Below, piece by piece: positions 1 to 6,191 of a stretch of 16,875 nt of DNA. Each line of letters starts with the position of its first letter. Positions within the stretch are counted from its first letter, which is position 1. Source of the stretch: Candidatus Pacearchaeota archaeon (lineage in GTDB: Archaea > Nanobdellota > Nanobdellia > Pacearchaeales > GW2011-AR1). The stretch spans positions 1-16,875 of the forward strand of contig JACQLL010000012.1 in the NCBI GenBank assembly GCA_016234025.1, in the 5' to 3' direction. The translations under genes were made by a program, and so were the position numbers. The notes beneath the pieces were generated by a model. That model ran no database searches and had not been told where the DNA came from. It saw only the letters and a list, made by a program, of their open reading frames with translations.

Positions 1-310
1 CGTGAGAAGCGAAGATTAGAGAACTTCGTTCTCTTTATTTATTGGTGGACTACGTCAAGAACCCTCAAAGATTTCGGGTTCTTGAGCGCATCCAAGAATT
101 CAACTTTCAGAATTCTTGGTGTTAGGGAACCAACACCGAGAGACTTAGTTGGTTCACTATAACCCCCCAAATTGTCAGTTGCTACACCGAGAACTTTTTC
201 TGCTTTGCGCAGGTTCTCGGGGCCGTCAAGAATGCAACTGTCAGCATTCTTGAGGTATTCGAGAGAACAAAAAACAATGGAGAAATATTTTGGTCTCTCG
301 TTATAATTCA
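1..310. repeat. Hairpin array A (six or seven hairpins)
   Basis: This gene-free stretch is almost wholly made of consecutive inverted repeats. In order: AGAGAAC/GTTCTCT (18-24/28-34) followed by ATTGGTGGACTA (41-52), whose partner arm probably lies left of the window; TCAAGAACCC/GGGTTCTTGA (55-64/76-85); CCAAGAATTC/GAATTCTTGG (92-101/110-119); GAACCAAC/GTTGGTTC (127-134/148-155); CCGAGAAC/GTTCTCGG (187-194/213-220) with an inner CTGC/GCAG; TCAAGAATGC/GCATTCTTGA (226-235/244-253); CGAGAGA/TCTCTCG (260-266/294-300) extended inward by CAAAA/TTTTG. All ten-base stems are perfect. Function is unknown: RNA structure, terminator cluster or recombination substrate are possible. An open frame on the minus strand here is a by-product of the repeats. 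Confidence 0.85.
124..162 (+). repeat. 39-bp hairpin unit, copy 1
   Basis: This unit is identical over 39 bases to 10448-10486. The stem is GAACCAAC/GTTGGTTC, extended through one G.A mismatch to TAG/CTA. The loop is ACCGAGAGACTTA and the right flank is CTATAA. It is the type member of the hairpin family scattered through the window. Confidence 0.93.
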
Positions 311-341
311 ATACGCATCGCCGAGCCGTCGCCAAAGTGGA

Positions 342-413
342 CGTGGCTTCGAAATCCTGCAGCCACGGATTCAGTGGAGTAAATTCAGGGCAGGCAGGAT
401 TGACGTCGGCGGC
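342..413. other. GC-rich structured element, copy 1 (ncRNA or repeat?)
   Basis: An outer stem AATCCTGC/GCAGGATT (353-360/394-401) competes with an inner hairpin CGTGGCT/AGCCACG (342-348/361-367), because both use bases near 353-361. It ends in GTCGGCGGCTAAAT. The segment CTTCGAAATCCTGCAGCC recurs, changed but still pairing, at 16674-16692. The two mutually exclusive pairings resemble a switch, but no known riboswitch or RNA gene was recognised. It lies just upstream of the promoter of the secreted protein at 481. Confidence 0.5.
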
Positions 414-451
414 TAAATAACACAGAGAAAAAAATTAACAGAGCCATAAGA

Positions 452-460
452 TTTATAAAA
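452..460 (+). promoter_or_regulatory. Archaeal TATA box for the gene at 481
   Basis: TTTATAAAA ends 21 nt before the ATG, the spacing expected for a leaderless archaeal transcript. There is no Shine-Dalgarno sequence between box and start. Confidence 0.7.
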
Positions 461-480
461 AAGAAAGTTCTTGTACTAAA

Positions 481-1158
481 ATGGAAAACAAGATTTTCTT
501 AAGCTTTATATTTTTAGTTTTGTTATCAACTGGAGTTGTAGCTGCCGGAGCCGGCGAAGGCAGCTCGGCTGATACGCAAACAAATTCAGAAACTAACGTC
601 GATGATGGTGCGTCTCAAAGAGAAACTAACGTCGATGATGGTGCGTCTCAAAGAATAAACTGCGAGACAAGAGAAACTTTGAGAGAAAGAGTAAAGTGCA
701 GAATTGAAAACAAAGGTAGATTAGAAATAACAGAAGAAGCAAACGTTCCTGAAGCTTGCAGAAGATTAGAGCAAACAGAAGCTGTCGGAAGATTGGGCAA
801 AGAAAGATGCAAAGCATTATATGCTAACGTAAGAGGATGCTACGCTCTTCCAAGAGTTAGCAGCGAAGGCGGCAGAGATGCCTGTTTCAGAAGAGTTGCA
901 GGATTAGGAACGGCCGTCGTTTCAGGCAACGCAGACAAAACTGCATTGCGACAATATGTTGTTACACTTCTTTATGAAATAGAAGAAAGGATTGAGGCAA
1001 AACAGGAAACCGGAGACATAACATCGGAGCAGGCAGCCGAAGTAATCGGAATGATTGTAGAAATAAAAGAAAAGATAATGAACGGAGATTCAAGAGATGA
1101 AATCAGACCAATGATTCAGGAACTGAAAATTAAAATAAAAGGACTGGACAATGAGTAG
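481..1158 (+). CDS. Secreted six-cysteine protein, unknown function
   Basis: A protein of 225 residues. Residues 1-21 form a clear signal peptide (MENK, then a hydrophobic run ending VVAAGAG), so it is exported. An acidic, polar linker follows, with an exact tandem duplication of ETNVDDGASQR (residues 37-47 and 48-58). The core has six cysteines (61, 73, 93, 110, 120, 135), probably three disulfides. The rest is charged and predicted helical (about 140-225, EIEERIEAKQ, EIKEKIMN). The ATG at 481 is supported by a TATA box 21 nt upstream. The 3' end overlaps the next gene by 8 nt, so the two are probably cotranscribed and translationally coupled. I do not recognise a named family; small exported Cys proteins of this kind are frequent in DPANN archaea. 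Confidence 0.85.
   Translation: MENKIFLSFIFLVLLSTGVVAAGAGEGSSADTQTNSETNVDDGASQRETNVDDGASQRINCETRETLRERVKCRIENKGRLEITEEANVPEACRRLEQTEAVGRLGKERCKALYANVRGCYALPRVSSEGGRDACFRRVAGLGTAVVSGNADKTALRQYVVTLLYEIEERIEAKQETGDITSEQAAEVIGMIVEIKEKIMNGDSRDEIRPMIQELKIKIKGLDNE
589..654 (+). repeat. Exact 33-bp tandem duplication inside the secreted protein gene
   Basis: Bases 589-621 and 622-654 are identical and in frame, each encoding ETNVDDGASQR. Perfect identity, including synonymous positions, indicates a recent slippage or duplication event in a linker that tolerates length change. Confidence 0.97.
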
Positions 1159-1363
1159 AAATACATTGATTTGGATAGTTGTTGTGATTTTGGTTTTAAT
1201 TCTAGCTTTCGTCTTTCTTAATAACAGCGATGATTCTTCCAGCGACGAAGAGAGCGAGCAAAACATCGACGAAGCGACTGGCGGAAGCGAGACGCAGTAC
1301 GCTTCCCTGGAAAGCGATGAAGATGTTTTCAACCAGATTGACGACGCTTTGGATAATATTTAA
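1151..1363 (+). CDS. Small single-pass membrane protein with acidic tail
   Basis: A protein of 70 residues: a short MSRN N-terminus, one transmembrane helix (about residues 5-23, rich in I/V/L), then a hydrophilic tail rich in Asp, Glu and Ser (about 24-70). Its ATG lies inside the last codons of the upstream gene (ATGAGTAG, 8-nt overlap), so translation is probably coupled and the product may act with the secreted six-cysteine protein. There is no promoter of its own. The helix could be a membrane anchor or an uncleaved signal with the acidic tail facing outward. The family is not recognised. Confidence 0.72.
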   Translation: MSRNTLIWIVVVILVLILAFVFLNNSDDSSSDEESEQNIDEATGGSETQYASLESDEDVFNQIDDALDNI

Positions 1364-1383
1364 AAATTTTCTGTAAGAAATAA

Positions 1384-1391
1384 TTTAAAAA
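1384..1391 (+). promoter_or_regulatory. TATA box for htpX
   Basis: TTTAAAAA is 22-29 nt before the ATG at 1413, consistent with a leaderless start. It fixes the htpX start. Confidence 0.6.
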
Positions 1392-1412
1392 TGATGATTC
1401 CCATGTAATTTA

Positions 1413-2324
1413 ATGCAAGAAAGATTGTCATTCCATGAGCAGATAAGGAAGAATAAGATAAAGTCTTTTGTTTTAATTGTAGTGATTTTTATATTTTTCA
1501 TAATTCTTGGAGCGGTTATTTCGTTTGCTGTTGACCCCGGCTATTTTTTTGTTATTATGATTATTGCGACTATTTTTTCTTTGCTGTATGTTCTGATTAG
1601 CTATTATAAATCTGATAAAATTGCTTTAGCATCTGTCAGGGCAAAGCCTGCTTCAATGACAGAGCATAGAAATTTTTTTCATGCTGCTGAAAACATGGCT
1701 CTTGCTTCCGGATTGCCGATGCCTAAACTTTACGTTATGGAATCAGAACAAATAAACGGTTTCGCTTCCGGAAAAGACCCTGAAAATGCTGTGATTTGCA
1801 TGACAACAGGAGCTCTGGAAAAACTTGACAAACAGGAACTAGAGGGAGTTATTGCCCACGAAATGTCACACATCGCGAATTATGACATCAGGTTTATGAC
1901 TTTGACTGCTGTGATGGTTGGCTTGATTTCAATTATCGCACAGATTTACTTGAGAAGCTTGTGGTTTTCCGGTCATGGCGAAGGGAAAAGAGAGGGGAGA
2001 CTGCAGCTAGCCATGATTATTTTAGCTGTTGTTTTTGCAATCCTCGCTCCAATTGCAGCCAACTTAGTTTCGCTGGCAATATCAAGGAAGAGGGAATTCA
2101 CGGCAGATGCTACAGCTGTGAAGTTTACAAGATATCCGACTGGCTTGAAAAAAGCTTTAGAGAAAATAAAGAAAGAACATGTGAACATAGAGAAAGATGG
2201 TAGGAGATATTCTAAAGCTGTTGCTCCTTTGTTTATCTCTGACCCTTTCAAGAAGAAGATTGCGGGGGTTTTTTCGACGCATCCACCAATTGAGGAAAGG
2301 ATTAGAAGATTGGAGAGGATGTGA
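1413..2324 (+). CDS. htpX: HtpX-family membrane zinc endopeptidase (M48)
   Basis: HtpX cleaves misfolded or damaged membrane proteins on the cytoplasmic side and serves membrane quality control. The 303 residues match the family length. Visible are two N-terminal transmembrane helices (about 19-38 and 43-63), the zinc motif HEMSH (H149, E150, H153) within GVIAHEMSHIANYD, two further helices (about 163-180 and 198-222), and the third zinc ligand E228 in SRKREFTAD. The C-terminal FSTHPPIEERIRRL (287-300) is the usual M48 signature. All catalytic residues are present, so it should be active. A TATA box 22 nt upstream supports the start and separate transcription. It is followed within 4 nt by hairpin pair B and a convergent gene. 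Confidence 0.96.
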   Translation: MQERLSFHEQIRKNKIKSFVLIVVIFIFFIILGAVISFAVDPGYFFVIMIIATIFSLLYVLISYYKSDKIALASVRAKPASMTEHRNFFHAAENMALASGLPMPKLYVMESEQINGFASGKDPENAVICMTTGALEKLDKQELEGVIAHEMSHIANYDIRFMTLTAVMVGLISIIAQIYLRSLWFSGHGEGKREGRLQLAMIILAVVFAILAPIAANLVSLAISRKREFTADATAVKFTRYPTGLKKALEKIKKEHVNIEKDGRRYSKAVAPLFISDPFKKKIAGVFSTHPPIEERIRRLERM

Positions 2325-2327
2325 ACT

Positions 2328-2407
2328 ACAGCAGACCAACAAAGTCTCTCGGTTTTTTGTTGCTCCGCTGTCTAGTAAACCAACCGAAGAATTAAGTTGG
2401 TTTACTA
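2328..2407. repeat. Hairpin pair B
   Basis: Two hairpins lie between convergent genes. The first has CAACAAA/TTTGTTG (2337-2343/2356-2362), enclosed by ACAGC/GCTGT (2328-2332/2367-2371). Its loop, on the minus strand, contains ACCGAGAGACTT. The second is a perfect 12-bp stem TAGTAAACCAAC/GTTGGTTTACTA (2373-2384/2396-2407) around CGAAGAATTAA. Both belong to the window-wide family. They could act as a bidirectional terminator for htpX and the opposing gene. The second overlaps the 3' end of that gene. Confidence 0.85.
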
Positions 2408-2769
2408 TATCTAACTCTAACCTTGCTGTTAAATGGTTCCTGGAAGTACGCTGTTGTTGTTCTCCCGTCATCCAAGTGGATTGTTACCGGCAGAGATGCA
2501 GGAAAATAAAGTTCAACTCTCCTTCCGTCTTCCAAAGCCTGAAGAGCTCTTAATTCTTCGCTAAGCCGAAGCGGAAAAACTGTCTGGTATGACTCTAAAG
2601 AAACTCCAAACTTTCTTTCTCTTTCAGCCCGAAAAGCTGCTACACCATCCTGATATTTCGTGTCTTGCGCAACAAAATCGTCGGAAGTTGTCGATGGAAA
2701 AAGCGAGTCCATTTCTTGAACAGCAAGAACTTCTCCTTCACTGTTAATTACAGCGCATGGTTGTCTCAT
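2392..2769 (-). CDS. Hypothetical protein, 125 residues
   Basis: No signal peptide or membrane helix is visible, so it is probably cytoplasmic. The middle is charged and helical (AFRAERERKFG, LSEELRALQALEDGRR, about residues 45-85). The C-terminal third has a beta-like alternation (RVELYFPASLPVTIHLDDGRT). No family is recognised. A TATA box (TTTTTATA on the minus strand, 2791-2798) lies 22-29 nt upstream of the ATG, supporting a real gene. The last five residues (YSKPT) and the stop are encoded by hairpin B2, so the natural C-terminus may have been altered by arrival of that hairpin. Base composition is somewhat richer in GC than the neighbouring gene at 2821-3582. Confidence 0.65.
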   Translation of the reverse strand: MRQPCAVINSEGEVLAVQEMDSLFPSTTSDDFVAQDTKYQDGVAAFRAERERKFGVSLESYQTVFPLRLSEELRALQALEDGRRVELYFPASLPVTIHLDDGRTTTAYFQEPFNSKVRVRYSKPT

Positions 2770-2820
2770 AATTTCAAGTAACTAGCAAAGTATAAAAACC
2801 TTTCGCAAAAAAATTGTGGC

Positions 2821-3582
2821 TTATCGCTTCATAGTATCATAATCTTTACTTTTCTTTATCCAGTCTTCTATTTTCTCCCCGTTTGACGTAAAGGTCGTTT
2901 TATCCCAGAGCTTTCCGAAATCTTTGCTTATGTGATAGGCGGCTTCCCTGCACATGATAAAATATGTTTTGTTTGGGAGTTCACCTTTGTGGTCGAGAGA
3001 TACAAAATTATCAATCACGACAAAGCACTTTCCTAATTTCTTTTTATTTTTGAAATCATAGGCAGAGGTCTGCTCGAGGTTGTAAAAATCTTCTCTTTTT
3101 TTCAGTCTAATCAATTCTTTATCGTCAACTTCAAACATAACTCCATTGAAATAACTTTTTTTATTTTTCACCAAATTTAAGAAATCTTTTTTCTCTTTGT
3201 TGTCTTCTAAATTAAATTCCCGCTTATATCCTTTTACTATAACTGGTTTAAATTTTTTGTTCGGGATGGTTTCTTGCAAAGATTTGTGACTTAGCAGACT
3301 TCCGTAACCAACGAATGAGTATTTCATGTGGTAAATAAGAAAGAAGAATTTAAAAAGTTTAGCTTCGAATAAACAAATAGTAAGAGGGCAATAAAACCCC
3401 CAGAAAAAAGAAAAGAAAATGCTTAAGCCGCTCTCGCCAAGAATTATTTCAATAAGAGAGAAAATGATGAGGAGAATTCCCATAGATGCCTGTATCCAGT
3501 AAGCTAAATTTGTTTGATAAAACTGCTTTCTGAAAATAATGGTAATTAATGTGATAAAAGTTATTAAAACTGAAAAGCCCAC
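2821..3582 (-). CDS. Gamma-glutamylcyclotransferase-like protein with N-terminal membrane region
   Basis: The C-terminal part (from residue 86) has the GGCT/AIG2-like fold signature: MKYSFVGYGSLLS, with the YGSL substrate-binding loop, then NGVMFEVDDKEL and LKKREDFYNL, where the Glu before FY corresponds to the usual catalytic acid. Such enzymes cyclise gamma-glutamyl amines or peptides to 5-oxoproline; the substrate here is unknown. Residues 1-85 hold about three transmembrane helices. The start is uncertain. The GTG at 3582 has no TATA box, whereas an ATG at 3327 (168 residues, soluble GGCT domain only) has TTTTTAAA at the right distance and would be a typical family start. However, 85 open codons of convincing membrane-helix composition are unlikely by chance. 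The upstream space is shared with a divergent gene. Confidence 0.72.
   Translation of the reverse strand: MGFSVLITFITLITIIFRKQFYQTNLAYWIQASMGILLIIFSLIEIILGESGLSIFFSFFWGFYCPLTICLFEAKLFKFFFLIYHMKYSFVGYGSLLSHKSLQETIPNKKFKPVIVKGYKREFNLEDNKEKKDFLNLVKNKKSYFNGVMFEVDDKELIRLKKREDFYNLEQTSAYDFKNKKKLGKCFVVIDNFVSLDHKGELPNKTYFIMCREAAYHISKDFGKLWDKTTFTSNGEKIEDWIKKSKDYDTMKR
3349..3357 (-). promoter_or_regulatory. Candidate TATA box for an internal start at 3327
   Basis: CTTTTTAAA on the minus strand lies 22-30 nt upstream of the ATG at 3327, the same spacing used by most genes here. It lies within the membrane-coding extension, so either the extension is not translated, or two forms are made, or the match is chance. 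Confidence 0.4.
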
Positions 3583-3650
3583 AACATAGGGTATTAACTT
3601 GAAAACTAATTGTTAGTTGTTTTGTGTTTCATCTTTTTCTTATTAGTAAA

Positions 3651-3660
3651 CTATATAAAA
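3651..3660 (+). promoter_or_regulatory. TATA box for the alkyltransferase gene
   Basis: CTATATAAAA lies 21-30 nt before the ATG at 3681. It selects this ATG over the more upstream in-frame start at 3624, which would precede the promoter. Confidence 0.75.
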
Positions 3661-3680
3661 ACTTTGGCATTTATGGGAAT

Positions 3681-3983
3681 ATGAAATCCTTCGACGAACG
3701 CTGTTATGAAGCTTTGATGAAAGTCCCAAAGGGTAAAGTCACGACTTACGGTGAGATAGCCAAGGCTATTGGCTCTCCGAAAGCGGCGCGCGCCGTCGGA
3801 AACGCGATGAATAAAAACCCGTATGCTCCGAAAGTTCCGTGCCACAGAGTAATCGCCAGCGACGGAAAAATCGGCGGATTTGCATCTGGGACGAAGAAGA
3901 AAATAAAAATGTTAAGAGAAGAAGGTGTTGAGATTAAAGAAGGGAAGGTTGATTTAGAAAAGTATTTGTTTAATTTTAGATAA
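3681..3983 (+). CDS. ogt: Methylated-DNA--protein-cysteine S-methyltransferase (minimal, Ogt/MGMT)
   Basis: Transfers alkyl groups from O6-alkylguanine in DNA to its own cysteine and is consumed in the process. The 100 residues are only the C-terminal DNA-binding and active-site domain: TTYGEIAKAIG (helix-turn-helix with the flipping Tyr23), AARAVGNAM (arginine finger R37), NP, and the PCHRVIASDG active site with C54, followed by IGGFASG and KKKIKMLREEGV. The N-terminal ribonuclease-like domain of full-length MGMT is absent, as in the short archaeal and bacterial forms. The acceptor Cys is present, so this is not an alkyltransferase-like (Trp) protein. The start is chosen by the TATA box. The next gene, also a sanitation enzyme, follows 59 nt downstream with its own promoter. 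Confidence 0.95.
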   Translation: MKSFDERCYEALMKVPKGKVTTYGEIAKAIGSPKAARAVGNAMNKNPYAPKVPCHRVIASDGKIGGFASGTKKKIKMLREEGVEIKEGKVDLEKYLFNFR

Positions 3984-4014
3984 AGTGAAATAGTAATCGT
4001 CTTTAAAGAAAAGA

Positions 4015-4022
4015 TTTATAAT
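4015..4022 (+). promoter_or_regulatory. TATA box for the Ham1-like gene
   Basis: TTTATAAT lies 21-28 nt before the ATG at 4043, with no Shine-Dalgarno. Confidence 0.65.
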
Positions 4023-4042
4023 TAATAAGAAAGGATTATTGT

Positions 4043-4627
4043 ATGAGCCAGATTTATTTTGCCACAACAAACAAAGGAAAAGTTAATTCTGTGAGTAGTG
4101 CTTTATCTAAATATGGAATTGAGATTGTTCATTATCCTCTTGAATTGCCGGAGCCACGAAGTGACGACCTTAGAGAAATTGCCAGAGAAAAAGTTTTATT
4201 CGCTTATGAGAAAATCGGGAAACCTTGTATTGCGCTAGATTCCGGATTTTACGTTCATTCTTTAAACGGATTCCCAAAAGCATTTGTAAATTTTGTTCTC
4301 GGAACAATTGGAATTGAAGGAATCTTAAAATTAGTTGATGGAAGATCTCGAGATTGTGAATTTAGAAATTGTTTATCCTATTTTGATGATAGCAGACCAG
4401 AACCAGATTATTTTGAATCAAATGTAGAGGGCTTACTTTCTGATTTCCCTAGAGGTGAGATGCGAGATTATTATTGGAGCAAATTGTTCCTGGTTTTCAT
4501 TCCGAAAAATGGAAACAAAACTTTAGCAGAATTGACTTTTGAAGAGTATCAGAACTGGAGAAAAGAAAGATATAAAGATTCTTTTGCAACAAAATTTGCC
4601 GAATGGTTTTCCAAAAAAGAGAGTTAG
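4043..4627 (+). CDS. Ham1/RdgB-type non-canonical purine NTP pyrophosphatase (divergent)
   Basis: Family members hydrolyse ITP, dITP and XTP to monophosphates and so keep deaminated purines out of DNA and RNA. In 194 residues one sees YFATTNKGKV (5-14, substrate loop), DLREIAREKVLFAY (42-55, helix with metal-binding Glu), ALDSGFYV (64-71, catalytic D66), LNGFPKAFVNFVLG (the GxPG.Y loop, altered) and KTLAEL near the C-terminus. The usual C-terminal SHR base-recognition motif is not found after AEL; WRKERYKD takes its place, and GWDPIF is reduced to YYWSKLF. Specificity may therefore differ from canonical ITPase. The gene is next to the alkyltransferase, a natural sanitation pair. The 3' end overlaps the convergent gene by 4 nt. 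Confidence 0.85.
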   Translation: MSQIYFATTNKGKVNSVSSALSKYGIEIVHYPLELPEPRSDDLREIAREKVLFAYEKIGKPCIALDSGFYVHSLNGFPKAFVNFVLGTIGIEGILKLVDGRSRDCEFRNCLSYFDDSRPEPDYFESNVEGLLSDFPRGEMRDYYWSKLFLVFIPKNGNKTLAELTFEEYQNWRKERYKDSFATKFAEWFSKKES

Positions 4628-6117
4628 TTTTTTTGAGCTTCTTCGCTTTTGATTTTCTCTTCTGGAATTGTTCCTTGAATTCTAAAATTAGCTTCTGGCC
4701 AGGAATATTCTCTTCCGTCGAATGTGAATGACGTTGCATATTCTAACTTGCCACGAATTTCTTTAGCAGACATTCCTTGCTTCATCAATTCAATGCCCAC
4801 AAGATATTTCTCAACGCCCTTCCTGAAAATTGGAACATCATTCATTCTAAATCTATCAAGAAAATTTAAATCAGCTCTTGACAATGGAAATTTATTTTGC
4901 GTAACTTCTCCAAAATACAAGCTGTACAGCGAATCAACGATTCGAGCCATGACCTCATCTTCGTTTCCAAGTATTTCATCAATTTTATAGGTATTGCTAA
5001 AGGTTGTAACATTTCGCATGGTCCTAGAAAGACCGCCAGTCATTCGCTGAAGTGAAAAATTAATTTCTTCGGCGTCGAAAACAGGCAAGTCGATATCTAG
5101 AGACTTTATTATTTCTTGAATTTGCTCTTTTTCCTCATCTGATAATTTTTCTCCTTCTGGCAATTTATCTAAATCTTCCTGAAGCTTTTTAATCATCTCT
5201 TCTCTTTCCTTCCTCTCTGCAGAATGATATTCGGCAAGAATAGTTTTGCGATATTGCATTATTGGCTCTCCTAGTTTTTCATACGTTTCTAAATTCTTAT
5301 AGATATCAGTAAAAAATTTGCGAGTTTCAACAAGATTAGCAAGAGGCATTTCTTCATTGATTCTGCCCTTTAAATCTTGCAATTTTCTGTTAGTGTCAAG
5401 TAGATAATCAATTGCTGGTTTCCATTGTTTATCGACATTCTCTCTTGTAAAATCAATCTTTCGCTGTGACTCTTTTGAAATATACGGCTTTAATTCCTCG
5501 TTTTCAGAGATGTATTCATTTGTTTTCTTAAATAGCTGATATTGCTCCGTATATTCTTTAATCAAAACACTAATATTGCTTGCGAAGCCCATAACACGCT
5601 CTGATTCTTCTGCGCGTTTCATTAAATCTCTTAGCTTTTCAAATTCAGGGCTTTCAACTTTTCTCTTAGTAAAAGCAACTATTTCCTCAAGAATAGGTCT
5701 GGAAAATCCTTCATCGTAGTATAACCCTCTTTTTCCTTTGCTATCAAATATGCTATGCCACAGTTCATGGTCAATTGAATCTAAAACCTCATCGCTCTTT
5801 TCCGAAATATCTGGGAGAAGCAGATGGTCGTTTTCAGGATTAAAAGCGCCTGTGAAACCTAAAACGCCAAATTTTGCCATTAAATCGATGGTTTTTCTCG
5901 GAAGGTTTGTAAGATGAACATGTCCTTCTTCTATTTTATTTGTGTAGTCATTTTCAATATATCCTTCAACCCAAGAATCGTGCTTTCTGATTTCGCGTTC
6001 TACTTGCTGCTTCCACACAAGTTGTGTTGTTGGCTGCGTTAATTGAGTTGCTGGTTGCGCAGCTGAGAAAATACCGAGAACATTTCCAATCAGTGCTGCT
6101 AAAACTTTCCGAGCCAT
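4624..6117 (-). CDS. Secreted or anchored HELWH zincin-like protein, coiled-coil rich
   Basis: A protein of 497 residues. Residues 1-20 resemble a signal or anchor (MARK, then AALIGNVLGIFSAA), followed by a T/Q/P-rich linker. IDHELWHSIFD contains the zinc protease motif HExxH (H117, E118, H121). PILEEIVAF about 24 residues later offers a Glu (144 or 145) as third ligand, the arrangement of gluzincin metalloproteases. Residues about 155-345 are highly charged helices, likely a long coiled coil; the C-terminal part is mixed. No named peptidase family was recognised, so protease activity is inferred from the motif alone. TATTAAATA (6139-6147) is 22 nt upstream of the ATG. It sits downstream of the giant secreted protein, on the same strand, and might process it or other surface proteins. 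Confidence 0.75.
   Translation of the reverse strand: MARKVLAALIGNVLGIFSAAQPATQLTQPTTQLVWKQQVEREIRKHDSWVEGYIENDYTNKIEEGHVHLTNLPRKTIDLMAKFGVLGFTGAFNPENDHLLLPDISEKSDEVLDSIDHELWHSIFDSKGKRGLYYDEGFSRPILEEIVAFTKRKVESPEFEKLRDLMKRAEESERVMGFASNISVLIKEYTEQYQLFKKTNEYISENEELKPYISKESQRKIDFTRENVDKQWKPAIDYLLDTNRKLQDLKGRINEEMPLANLVETRKFFTDIYKNLETYEKLGEPIMQYRKTILAEYHSAERKEREEMIKKLQEDLDKLPEGEKLSDEEKEQIQEIIKSLDIDLPVFDAEEINFSLQRMTGGLSRTMRNVTTFSNTYKIDEILGNEDEVMARIVDSLYSLYFGEVTQNKFPLSRADLNFLDRFRMNDVPIFRKGVEKYLVGIELMKQGMSAKEIRGKLEYATSFTFDGREYSWPEANFRIQGTIPEEKIKSEEAQKN
4628..4634 (+). terminator. Oligo-T terminator after the Ham1-like gene
   Basis: Seven T residues follow the TAG stop directly, the usual form of an intrinsic archaeal terminator. 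It lies in the last codons of the convergent gene. Confidence 0.45.
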
Positions 6118-6138
6118 GTGGCTTAATAAAATAAAGTC

Positions 6139-6147
6139 TATTTAATA
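6139..6147 (-). promoter_or_regulatory. TATA box for the zincin-like gene
   Basis: TATTAAATA on the minus strand is 22-30 nt upstream of the ATG at 6117. Confidence 0.6.
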
Positions 6148-6191
6148 CTTTCTATAAAGGGAAAGCAGTTAGTGTTCTTCGATAATTATTC

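Noticed and set aside
1..310. CRISPR array
   Set aside because: The repeats are palindromes of differing sequence without constant-length spacers, and no cas gene is present.
39..335. Minus-strand 98-residue open frame
   Set aside because: It runs entirely through hairpin array A; the peptide reflects palindromes, and there is no promoter or family resemblance.
330..420. tRNA-like sequence (CTTCGAAATCC resembling a T-arm loop)
   Set aside because: The loop is one base too long, and acceptor, D and anticodon arms cannot be assembled; it fits the repeat element better.
2157..2553. Overlapping frames at the htpX 3' end on both strands
   Set aside because: They overlap the conserved HtpX C-terminus and the hairpins, and have no promoter or recognisable protein features.
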